Part shown: piece by piece, positions 54,961 to 64,000 of the stretch
Layout: every line of letters begins with the position of its first letter
How positions within the stretch are numbered: position 1 is the first letter of the stretch
Source of the DNA: Protea cynaroides
Lineage: Eukaryota; Streptophyta; Magnoliopsida; Proteales; Proteaceae
DNA length: 64,000 bases
NCBI GenBank assembly: GCA_028583415.1
Contig: CM053267.1
Location: forward strand, 21,459,814-21,523,813
Direction of reading: 5' to 3'
Made by a program: the position numbers and the translations under genes
The notes under the pieces: model-generated
What the model was told of the DNA's origin: nothing
Databases searched by the model: none
Seen by the model: only the letters and a program-made list of their open reading frames with translations

Positions 54961-56010
54961 GCATTATTGACTTACTCTTATGATTATAGAGGATGCACAT
55001 AGCTGATTTTAAATTCTTGTGTCTTGACAGGATACCTTCTTGATTCAACCTGTCAATTGGAGTTATAGATATTGTTCTTTAGTATTAGTCCTGATTATAC
55101 CAATATGAGTCACTCTCATGATCGACAACATGAACAGAGATATGAACTGAATGGACAGTTAAATGTTTAATCATGTTGAGTGTACATCTTTTGATTTATA
55201 CTTGATTTATTGATGTACCAAAACTTCACCAGATTTACTCATGATCCCTTAAACTTAAGTTCACTAGATAAAGCAAGTGTTTGTCATTATGCTAAATTGA
55301 AAGAAGGAAATGAATTGCTTTTGGATAAGCATTCTGATAAGATGTTTAGTTAATAAAGAATTATGGGAAGGAAGATGATTAAATTCAGATTAGATTCTAT
55401 AGCCAAGAGACCTCAGATGAAGTAATGGAGAATCTATTTTGAGATTACTGATTGGATGGGTAGGAGTCATGGTTTGTAAAAGAGTGCATGAGCAAGAAGC
55501 CAAAACTATCAAGAGTAGCCAGTAAAGAAATAGATAGCACTCAAGTAGAGTTAAAGATGGCTATATCGGTATGAATTTTGACAAAGCAGATGATTTCCAA
55601 AGGCAAAATCTATGAGTGGATACAAGGATAAAGTCAAAAGATCATGGCATTGATAGTATCCAGATTAGTATAAGTAATACTGAGTTATGCCCAATGTCGA
55701 GTGAGATGATTAAGAAAATACCAAAAGAGTTTGGTTGAATTAATGAATTTATAAGCATATACCCTAATGCTTATAGATAGACTTAGGATATGAAGTAACA
55801 ATCACAAGATATTTTTCGAGGTATATGAAAGAGAGATCAGGGTAGAACAGCAAAGATAAAAGAAATATAAGCTAATGAGTTTTTCAATATATGAGATTAT
55901 TAGCAATAATCTTTGAAAAACTAAGAGATGAAGGAACTACACAAGCTCTTAAGACCTTATATTAGATTTTGCTAGTTCAAGCCCTTTTGGACTAGATGTT
56001 GTATTAGACG
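54961..56010. other. T5 decayed gag C-terminal and linker region
   Basis: No continuous frame. By position it should contain the zinc knuckle and the Gag-PR junction, but neither is recognisable. Confidence 0.35.
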
Positions 56011-56573
56011 AGTAATGTTCGAATCACATGGATGGACAGAATTTGGATGCAACCTAATTCGACTTGAAATGGCAAACTTTGACGTCATCTCGGCAATAGA
56101 CTGGTTGTCTCAAGACTCTACAAAGTTGTTATGTGCATAAAAGAGGTTATCATTCAAGAATAAAGACGAAATATAATTTAGTATTATTGGAAGTATGTTG
56201 CCTAAGAAGTAAAAGCTAATCCTCTCTATGCTAAAGGCAAAGCAATGCTTTAAAGAGAAAGAAGTTGGATATATGGTATCTGTGGTATACGTTACCAAAG
56301 AAGCACCACAGATGGAAGATATTGATGTGACGCATAAATTTCTGATGTATTTCTTGGAGACTTACCTAGGTTACCATCTGATCATGCGACCAAGTTCATC
56401 ATCGACTTGTTACCAAAGACGATACTTGTGTCAAAGGCACCTATAGAGTAGCTCCTATGGAGTTGAAGGAACTGAGACTCAACTACGGAAATTATTAGAC
56501 AAAGGGTCCTAATAGGCTAAGTATTGCATCACGCAGAGCGCCAATGCAATTCATGAAGAAGAAGGACGGTAGT
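56011..56573 (+). pseudogene. pol: T5 protease and RT start, decayed
   Basis: LEMANFDVISAIDWLSQDS corresponds to the LEMADFDVILGMDWLGHHS region of the other proteases, KAKQCFKEKEVGYMVSVV to the linker, and PMQFMKKKDGS to the RT fingers. Frameshifts and stops are numerous. T4 is inserted at 56573. Confidence 0.75.
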
Positions 56574-56820
56574 TGTCACACCCCAATTCCGGCTGAACCA
56601 AAAGTGTGAGTGAACCTTTACTGAACCAACGGCTCACACTAGGATCTCAATAAGACCGTGTTCACTCAAACAAACCATTGCACATAACCATAATCAGAAT
56701 ATAATAAATATAGCGGAAGTCTTTAAATAAAATGAACTGAGCATCTACTGATAGATTTAAATAAATATTCAATTATCCAGATTCTCAAACATAAATAAAT
56801 ATCTTTACATCACTTTAATG

Positions 56821-57078
56821 TCAACCGAAAATAACTGAAACAAATAAAGAAAAATCATAGAGATACATGTAGAAAGGGCACTCACATGAAGTGTCTTGCT
56901 CGTCCTCTCCTGCCTGCATGTCCAGAGCAGCTACGCCTCTGTACGCCAGCGCGTTCATGTATTCATCCACCGTGTAACCTGCATCAACATCAAAAAATGG
57001 TGTATATACAAGGGTGAGCTCACAACTTAGCTCAGTAAAACAATCAAACAATGTAACATTTATATGCATGAGTAACAA
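56821..57078 (-). CDS. Small LTR reading frame, T4 copy, stop lost
   Basis: After the acceptor position (exon from 56978) the frame reads GYTVDEYMNALAYRGVAALD, an acidic stretch and DTSCECPFYMYL, but the usual stop codon is changed and it runs 12 codons further to 56821. Unspliced, the frame is open upstream to an ATG at 57078, giving 85 codons with a hydrophobic start, like the frame at 7969-8151. Confidence 0.45.
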   Translation of the reverse strand: MLLMHINVTLFDCFTELSCELTLVYTPFFDVDAGYTVDEYMNALAYRGVAALDMQAGEDEQDTSCECPFYMYLYDFSLFVSVIFG

Positions 57079-57356
57079 TCATATTATATTATGGTCTGGT
57101 TTAAGTTTGCAATGTGTTATAAAAAGGATTGGCGGCCACCGCACCTCTATACATGAGCGTGTGAAGCCGCCCAGTGGATCACACCACTGTCGTCCCACAT
57201 GCACCCACCATGGAATAAAGATATAGCAAAGGCGTCCCGATCCACATCGCCAACACCTCCCCTGATGCTCTACCCATACCAACACGTAAGCCCCTATTGG
57301 CGAGGGCTTACAAATTGGGCTCGCAACTAACCAATCCTATATGTCATCACAGTAGG

Positions 57357-57634
57357 CCCTATCCCAGCACAGCTCCCTGCGGCATATAAATAGAGCTAGA
57401 GTCTGGTGGCCAGGCCAGAGACCACAGTACCACATCCTCCCCCTGATGCCCTACCCGCACCAAGCATACTAAAACAGAACGATACGAAAGGTAGACCCTA
57501 TCCCAACATAGCTCCCTACGGCATAGAGATAGAGCTAGAGTCTGGTGGCCAGGCCGGAGACCACAGTGCCACGTCCTCCCCCTGATGCCCTACCCGCAGC
57601 AAGCATGCTAAGATAGAATACTACGAAAAGGTGC
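57357..57634. repeat. 139-bp tandem duplication in T4 LTR
   Basis: CCCTATCCCA..CACAGCTCCCT...CCCCCTGATGCCCTACCCGCA occurs twice with a period of 139 bp (starts 57357 and 57496). The units differ by scattered substitutions. Confidence 0.7.
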
Positions 57635-58909
57635 TAGTGTAAGGAATGATCCCAGACCCCAGGCCCTTCCCATTCCACACACCAACGAAAACAATCACAT
57701 GCCTAACAATTACATTCTAGCATAACGAGTATGCATGAACAATAATAATAACTGAAAGTAAAGGATGACATGCGAGTATGCACAAACATCAATCCACAAA
57801 GTCATAGTTATTAACAACGGTTTACTGTCCATTAGATTATTAGGTTTTAGGTTTGATTCCCTTACCTGACGCTCATTTGATAGCTTGCTCCACGTTGCAA
57901 GATCCAAACGTGCTATCACAAAGTCCTATACAACATTAGGATTTAGTTAGAAAAGATTTACATTGGTCAGAAAACCAACAATGGCAAAACACATCTCACA
58001 AAGCTGACCGATCACAGTACCGATTGTAGCACTGTGGGGAAACCTACGACCAGTATGGTCATCCGGTCCCCACAGACCAGCCCCCTGAAGGTACCGGTCA
58101 CAGTACTGGTCACACAGGGTGCAACTGGTATAGTCGATCGATATGTCTCCGCAAGACCATACGTCCGGTTCTCGACTACCGTCGATCATCCCCTATTGAT
58201 CCTAGGGTTCCTCCTACACATTCTAGGTCTGAACACTAAGTTATAGTTGTTTCCAACTCCATTCAAGTCCTACCTTTGACCATCTTCTTTCTAGAACTCG
58301 AATCTAGGGTTTACCGACTAGATTAGGGTTTGTCGGCAAAAACAGGGTTTATCGGCAAAATAGGGTTTTAGATCAATACCTGCTTTGGATGGTATTGATC
58401 AAAGTAGCATAACCATACTAGAGTCATAATGTAAAATAAGGTTTAAGCACTCACTGTTGATTGGCGGTAAGGTGTTCTTCGTCGAATAGCAATATCGGCT
58501 CTTCCTAGCTTCTCCTCCTTCTTCAGCCTCTTTCTCCTTTCTAGGGTTTGTGAGGATCAATGGAAGGGATTCTAGGAGGTTTAGAGGGATTTATATAGGC
58601 TAGGTTTAAGTTTAGGAAGCCTCCTAGGATTAGTAAAGTCCTAGGGTTCAGAATTTGGAAAGTAGGACCCACAGAGATCTGGTTCGGGATCTTGGTAGTC
58701 TGCTGCGCTGACTATACCGGTCGACCGGTACCAAGACCAAAACCGGTACCATCGATCGATATGAATAAATCATACTTAATTTGGTCCGTTTGGTCTGATT
58801 TCAGACTTGGTTGTCATCCACTCGTCTCGTTTGGCCCGGTGATGATTGGAAGACCTATTACGACATGAAATCAAGGTTTAGATCGGGTTCATGGAGTGCG
58901 GGTCTTACA

Positions 58910-59000
58910 ACTCCCCCACCCTTAAAAGAAATTTTGTCCCCGAAATTTGCATGTAGATTTCACAACTCCCCCACCCTTAAAGTAAATTTCGGCCTCAAAA
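58910..59000 (-). other. T4 duplicated polypurine tract
   Basis: Complement of two GTGGGGGAGTTG units separated by CACAACTCCC..ATGTAGATTT, as in T1-T3. Confidence 0.75.
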
Positions 59001-60330
59001 TTTGAACGTACCTTGGTCATCGAAAAGGTTAGGGTATTCCTTTCTCATTGCGTTCTCTTCTTCCCAAGTAATTTCTTCTACATCTTGGCTTTTTCAATGC
59101 ACTTTGAGGTAGTGGATATCCTTGCTTCGAAGGTGTTGTACCTTTCGGCTTGTGAGCATCACAGGTATTACTTCAAATGTTAAGTCCTCTGTCAAGTCTG
59201 GTAGGTCTGCTGTCAAGATGTGCGATGGATCCCTGACATACTTCTTCAATAAAGATACATGGAACACATCATGAACACTTGACATGGATGGTGGTAGAGC
59301 CAGTTGATATGCCACATTACCACGTCTGGTCAAAATCTCGTATGGTCCCACGTACCTGGGGCATAGCTTTCCCTTCTTACCAAACCGTTTCAGACCTCGC
59401 ACAGGTGATATCTTCAAGAATACCTTGTCACCTACTGCAAACTCCAGATCTCGACGTCGATTATCTGCATAGTGTTTCTATCGAACTTGAGCTGTCTTCA
59501 CTCTTTCCTTGATCTGATCAATCACTCGATAAGTTTCTTCGACAAACTCTGGTCCTATAATTCTTCTTTCTCCCACCTCATTCCATAACAGAGGTGTACG
59601 ATATTTCTTCCCATAGAGTGCCTCATATGGCGCCATCTGAATTTTAGCCTGGTAGCTATTGTTATAAGCGAACTCGATGAGTGATAGATTCTTGTCCCAA
59701 GCTCCTTTGAAATCTAGGGCACAAGCTCGGAGCATATCTTCTAAAATTTGAATAGTTCGTTCTGACTACCTGTCCGTCAGAGGGTGAAAAGTTGTACTAA
59801 ACTTCAACTTGGTTCCCATAGCTTTCTGTAATCCTTCCCAGAACTTTGATGTAAAACGGGGATCTCTGTCAGATACTATACTCTCTGGGACGCCATGAAA
59901 TCTGACTATATTATCTATATATAGCTTGGCCAGCTTCTCCATGGTATACTGAGGTCTGACCGCAATAAATCGAGCTGTCTTGGTAAGTAGATCGACTATA
60001 ACCCAAACTGCATCCACAGACCTTGGTGTCAAGGGTAGGCCAGTGACAAAATCCATTGTGATGCAATCCCACTTCCATGCAGGTTCTGATAGTGGTTGTA
60101 GCAAACTTGTGGGTCTCTGCCTTTTTGGTTTAACTTGCTGGAAATTTAGACATTGGAATATGAAACGAGCTATATCCGCTTTCATACCCCTCCACCAATG
60201 TAATCTTCTTAAATCGTGGTACATTTTGGTGCTTCTTGGATGTACCGAATATGGAGTGTAATGAGCTTCTATCATAACTCTATCTCTGATATTGGAGTCC
60301 TCACTCTCAGGTATGCATAATCATCCACGA
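58990..60330 (-). pseudogene. pol: T4 integrase and chromodomain-like tail
   Basis: The zinc region near 60200-60275 has HYTPYSVH, but the first Cys pair reads CLNF. The core has ITMDFVTG, VSDRDPRF and its Glu region, with a break near 59766 in TDxQSERT. 59478-59735 is open (YEALYGKKY, no TAA). A stop follows near 59477, then 59094-59417 is open (RFGKKGKLCPRYVGPY). TGA at 59091-59093 replaces the Trp of the chromodomain-like segment YLKVHWKSQDVEEITWE. Confidence 0.87.
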
Positions 60331-61135
60331 TACCTCAGTACCCTGTCTAAATCCAAGGTGAAGTCAGGATTACTTTTTCCCTTTTCCAGGTCTTCTTGCA
60401 CAGTCTTGAGATGTGGATCATGTAGGATTGCTACTTTGACTTCATCTATTAGATCTGATGAGATCTTCAGAGTTGCGAACATCAATGTGAACTTATGAAT
60501 TAAGCCATGTTCCACTGGGTCTCTTGCAGTCTCTAACATGTTCTCTTCATCATTCTCTATTAAGCTTGAGGCTGCAGCACACATTGCAGCATTTGTACTT
60601 GGTCCTGCCTCAGGTTTCAATGCCTACTTTCTGCTTAGAGCATCAGCCACAACATTTGCCTTACCCGGATGGTATTGAATGTCACAATCATAATCTTTTA
60701 ATAATTCCATCCATCTCCTTTGTCTCATATTTAGGTCCTTCTAAGTGAAAAGGTAGGTTAAGCTCTTGTGATCTGACTTAATCTGAAACTTTTCACCGTA
60801 AAGGTAGTGTCTCCAAGTCTTGATTGCATGTATAACCGCTGCTACTCCAAATTATGTGTAGGATAATTTTTCTCATGCTCTTTCAACTGTCTTGATGCGT
60901 AGGCAATCACCTGTTCTCCTTGCATCAACACACATCCAAGACCCAACCCTGAAGCATCCGTATATAGGGTAAACGATAACCCTGGTGCTGAGATGGTCAA
61001 GATCGGTGCAAAGACTAGTCTTGACTACAAAGTCTGAAAGCACTTTTCACACTCATCCGTCTATATAAACTTTTCTCCCTTCTTGGTTAGTCTGGTAAGT
61101 GGAACGGCAATCCTTGAGTAGTCTTCCTCAAATCT
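60331..61135 (-). pseudogene. pol: T4 RNase H and linker
   Basis: The linker DPHLKTVQEDLEKG (60321-60620) is open. TAG at 60624-60626 replaces the Trp of SRKWA. The RNase H core at about 60640-61000 has several stops, but HAIKTWRHYLYGEK, YLFTQKDLNMRQRR-like and LYTDASGLGLG-like segments can be read. Confidence 0.8.
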
Positions 61136-62451
61136 TCAATAGTAACCAGCCAATCCAAGGAAACTACGAATCTCTGCAACTGACTTCGGTGCATCCCATC
61201 CTACTATAGCTGTGATCTTGCTTGGATCTACCTTGATACCGTCTGCAGATACTACGTGATCCAAGAAGACCACCACTTTTAGCCAAAATTCACATTTCTT
61301 GTACTTGGCGTAAAGCTTCTCCCTTCTAAACCATTGAAGGGCTGCTCTCAAATGTGTTGCATGAGCCTCCCTGTCCTTTGAGTAGACCAATATGTCGTCG
61401 ATGAATACGATGACCGAAGTGTCCAACATGTCATGAAACATTCGGTTCATCAGTTCCATGAACGATGCTGGAGCGTTAGTCAACCCGAACGACATTACAA
61501 GAAACTCATAATGCCCATACCTTGTCCTGAAAGCAGTCTTTGGAATATCTCCGGCCTTGATCTTCAATTGGTGATACCCTGATCTGAGATCAATCTTCGA
61601 GAAAACCTTTGCACCCTATAACTAATCGAACAGATCATCGATCCTAGGCAAAGGATATCGATTCTTGATGGTTAACTTGTTCAGCTCTCAGTAGTCAGTA
61701 CATAGCCGTACTCTACCGTCCTTCTTCTTCACGAACAATACAGGTGCTCCCCATGGCGATATGCTTGGTCGTATGAAACCCTTATCTAGTAGTTCTTGTA
61801 ACTGGGTCTTCAACTCCTTTAATTCGGTAGGGGCCATCCTGTACGGTGCTTTAAACACCGGTGCCGACCCTGGCATCAGGTCTATCACGAACTCTGTAGC
61901 CCTGTCTAGAGGTAGATCTGGGAGATCTTCTCGAAACACATCTAGAAACTCTCGTACCAAATCTAGATCTTCCATCCTTGGCACCTCAGCAGTGATGTCG
62001 ACCACAGACACTAAATACCCTACTCCTCCCTTCTCTAGGCATCTCTTAGCTTTTAGGGCAGAGAGGATCAGCTTTCGCTTCCTAGGTAACTTGGTCCCAG
62101 TGAAGCTAAACTCCTTACCCTTCTCATCTTTAAGCACAAGTTTCCTTTCACCACATAATAAGTTAGCCGAATGATGGCCTAGCCAATCCATTCCCAAGAT
62201 GACGTCAAAGTCTGCCATCTCGAGTTGAACCAGATTTGCTTCTAGGCTTCGGCCCTCAATGCTCACTGTACACGGCCCATAATATTCAATCAATGCCACT
62301 TCGACTCCCAACGGAGAGCGAACTATCAAGCTTGGGTTCAAACACTTGACAGGTATTTCTATTTGCTTCCCAAAAGAAATAGAAACGAAGGAGTGCATGG
62401 CCCTAGAGTCAAAGAGTACTCTGGCAGGTATACCAGCTATATTAACAGTCC
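61136..62451 (-). pseudogene. pol: T4 protease and RT
   Basis: The protease active site is DSR (62402-62410), as in T3, followed by FDVILGMDWLGHH. From 62398 to 61688 the frame is open through PR and the RT fingers. A stop or frameshift lies around 61620-61687, and the palm is open again from 61567, with catalytic FIDD at 61394-61405 intact and LVYSKDR following. It ends near SFLGLAGYY. Confidence 0.88.
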
Positions 62452-62529
62452 CTGAAATTTAGTTATCCCTTAGTTCTACATGCTCCAACACAACAATAGT
62501 AAAACAAATAGGAAGGGATAGAATCATAC
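62452..62529 (-). other. Gag-PR intron of T4 (78 bp)
   Basis: Minus strand: TTACTG|GTATGATT donor and AAATTTCAG|GGACTGTT acceptor, both intact, homologous to the introns of T2 and T3. Confidence 0.75.
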
Positions 62530-63810
62530 CAGTAACCACATCAGGTGATGCAGCTGCCTCTTCAGTGGTGACTGCGAATGCCTTTCCTTGCTGTGGAGGT
62601 TGCTTCCTAGGTAGAGTGCAAGTCCTTGCAATATGACCCAGTTGCTGACAGTTGAATCATTTAACGTTCTGGTTCTGTCCAGTGAACTGTGTCGATGGTG
62701 GTGCAGTAGTGTTCCTTGCAGGCACCACAGTGGACTGAGCCCTGTATGGGTGGAATGCTCTATGATTGCCTCTACCTGAAGTCTCATTTGCAGGCCTCTT
62801 CAGTCCCCTGTTCTGAGGAAAGAAGCTGTCTCTTTAACTGGATTCAATTACTCTGGCAATCTGCACAGCCTCATTATAATCTTTCTTCTCCGACCCAAGA
62901 CGTGCTCTCTAATGCTTCCTCGTAATCCCATGGTGAACCTACGAGGCTTGGTTTCTTCTTCTTGCATGCTTGCCGGTGCAAAGAAAAATAGCTCTTCATA
63001 CCTTTGCTGGTAAGCATCAACAATCGATTGAGATTGCTGCAGGTTAATCCTTCTCCATTTGATCTCTGAATCTCTTTGGAAAATATTTATCGAAGAAGCT
63101 CCCTTGAATATTGCCCAATCGATCTGAGTGTGCTTTGCCTCTAAGTACGATCGGGTAGAATTCCACCAGGCATTTGCATCTTTCTTGAACATGTCCATAG
63201 CAAACAACACCTTCTCACCCTCAGTACAGGTCATCAGACGGAAATTCTTCTCCATCTCAGCAACCCACTGTGCAGGCTACAGTGGTTTTCCTGGTTTCCC
63301 TATAAAAGTAGGGGGTTTCAGCTTCAAAAACCTATCCACCGCTCGGCCTAAGTCATTCTACCCTTGTGCATTCATTCCATACCATGGTGGTGGGTATGGG
63401 TAGACTCTGTGATAGGCAGACGACGATGGAAATTGGTGTGGTGGTTGTAGATTCTGTCCTTGGCCCCTTGGCCCAGAGCTACCATCCATTGGTAGTGTGG
63501 TGTTATTTCCCCTATGTTCCGGTGTGCCTTCTGTAGGGATATATCCTAGTGGCCTGAACATCTTCAGCATCTCATCCAGGAACGTCTTCTGCTGAGATTC
63601 CATCTGATAAACCAAATTTGTGACAATCGTCTCCGAGTTAATGTGAGGAGGGCCTGGCATGTTTGTCGATGCCCTAGGGATCTGCCCTTCTCCATTTTCC
63701 GGGTTCTGGTTTTTCTCTTCAACATAACCAGTTTCCACATTTTTCTCAGCTTGGCGCACCCTGGAGTGGTGACGCTTCTGTGAGCCTCTTCGACCATTTC
63801 CGCCTACCAT
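62530..63810 (-). pseudogene. gag: T4 gag
   Basis: The ATG at 63810 gives MVGGNGRRGSQKRHH. It is open for 150 codons, past ETIVTNLVYQMESQQ and the YPYPPPWYG motif, to a TAG at 63358-63360. The Gag core (MEKNFRLMTCTE, 63255) resumes; frameshifts occur near 63080 and 62850. The zinc knuckle near 62620-62660 has lost its first Cys pair (stop or changed codon at NDSTVSNWV reading). Confidence 0.85.
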
Positions 63811-63977
63811 CCCAGACTAGTCAGTTTGTATCTGAGATGAAGACATAACACATGAGGTACAGTCGAATAATCATAATAGTGTTAGTCTTTAATAATTGCA
63901 AGGCAAATAATCGAAATGGAAATTTAAAATTGTAATTTTTAAAATTTTTCCAAAAAAAAATTTCTGGCTTCCTATGG
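63811..63977. other. T4 region upstream of gag
   Basis: Matches the segment between the internal array and gag in T1 and T3 (TTATGTCTTCTTCTCAGAT..). No gene. Confidence 0.5.
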
Positions 63978-64000
63978 CTGACCGGTCGCAACATACCGGT
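63978..64000. promoter_or_regulatory. Start of T4 internal palindrome array
   Basis: GACCGGTCGCAACATACCGGT at the very end of the window matches the gag-proximal edge of the internal arrays in T1-T3. Confidence 0.55.

Larger units (their letters stand above)
51435..56573 (+). mobile_element. T5: decayed Ty3/gypsy element, plus strand, interrupted by T4
   Basis: 5' LTR 51435-53809, primer site, leader, and remnants of gag, PR and the start of RT up to 56573, where T4 is inserted. The remainder should lie beyond the window. It is of the S1 LTR family and far more decayed than T1-T4. Confidence 0.85.
56574..58909 (-). repeat. T4 3' LTR (2336 bp)
   Basis: TGTCACACCCCAATTCC to GGGTCTTACA on the plus strand. 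TATATAAA (minus) at 58590-58597, array 1 at 58710-58762, array 2 at 58000-58147, the 60-bp exon-like segment at 57860-57919. A 139-bp tandem duplication starts at 57357. Confidence 0.93.
56574..64000 (-). mobile_element. T4: Ty3/gypsy chromovirus, minus strand, 5' end beyond window
   Basis: 3' LTR 56574-58909, polypurine tract, pol, intron, gag and the beginning of the internal palindrome array. The left flank, candidate target duplication, is GTAGT (56569-56573). The antisense gene and 5' LTR should lie just past 64000. It does not share the T1/T3 integrase lesions. Confidence 0.92.

Overview
The window is a block of nested LTR retrotransposons from a flowering plant, almost certainly one with a large, repeat-rich, methylated genome. 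I found no host gene, tRNA, rRNA or CRISPR array. All recognisable coding sequence belongs to Ty3/gypsy elements with the order Gag, protease (PR), reverse transcriptase (RT), RNase H (RH), integrase (INT) and a C-terminal chromodomain-like segment, plus one decayed Ty1/copia element. The chromodomain, an initiator-Met tRNA primer site and LTRs of about 2.2-2.4 kb point to the Tekay/Del branch of the chromoviruses; the branch name is an inference.

Layout. At 1-9516 lie overlapping remains: a partial minus-strand LTR (1-747), an old minus-strand pol (844-3333) and two diverged LTR remnants (3687-4740 and about 5049-8495). A Ty1/copia element on the minus strand (C1, 9517-49894) then carries two large insertions. 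T1 (9779-35808, plus strand, target duplication ATTAT) sits in its 3' LTR. T1 in turn holds a solo LTR of another family (S1, 16511-18834, minus strand, duplication CCCTT) in its RT gene, and a complete element T2 (21848-33925, plus strand, duplication TAAGG) in its own 3' LTR. T3 (37491-49398, plus strand, CTTTG/CTTTT) sits in the copia gag. To the right a second nest begins: an LTR (50829-51434, minus) is broken by T5 (51435-56573 and beyond), which is broken by T4 (56574 to the window end, minus).

T1, T2, T3 and T4 belong to one superfamily with four unusual features. (1) Between the primer-binding site and gag, an antisense gene encodes a protein of about 410 residues resembling the 'putative plant transposon protein' family; it is fully open only in T2 (24512-25753), and its leader has plausible splice sites. 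(2) Arrays of the palindrome ACCGGTCGACCGGT and half-sites lie upstream of the LTR TATA box, in the first LTR leader intron, and upstream of the antisense gene. Other families in the window have arrays at the same LTR positions but with different flanks around a GTCGAC or CCGG core. (3) The LTR carries a small, apparently spliced reading frame ending in a conserved Cys-Glu-Cys-x-x-Cys tail, visible even between LTR families whose arrays differ. (4) A 77-86 bp spliceosomal-type intron lies between Gag and protease in T2, T3 and T4 and is precisely absent from T1.

All gag-pol genes here are broken by stops or frameshifts, many of them explicable as C-to-T changes, so no element looks autonomous now. 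T1 and T3 share two disabling integrase lesions although they are separate insertions, which suggests that defective copies were mobilised by helper proteins.
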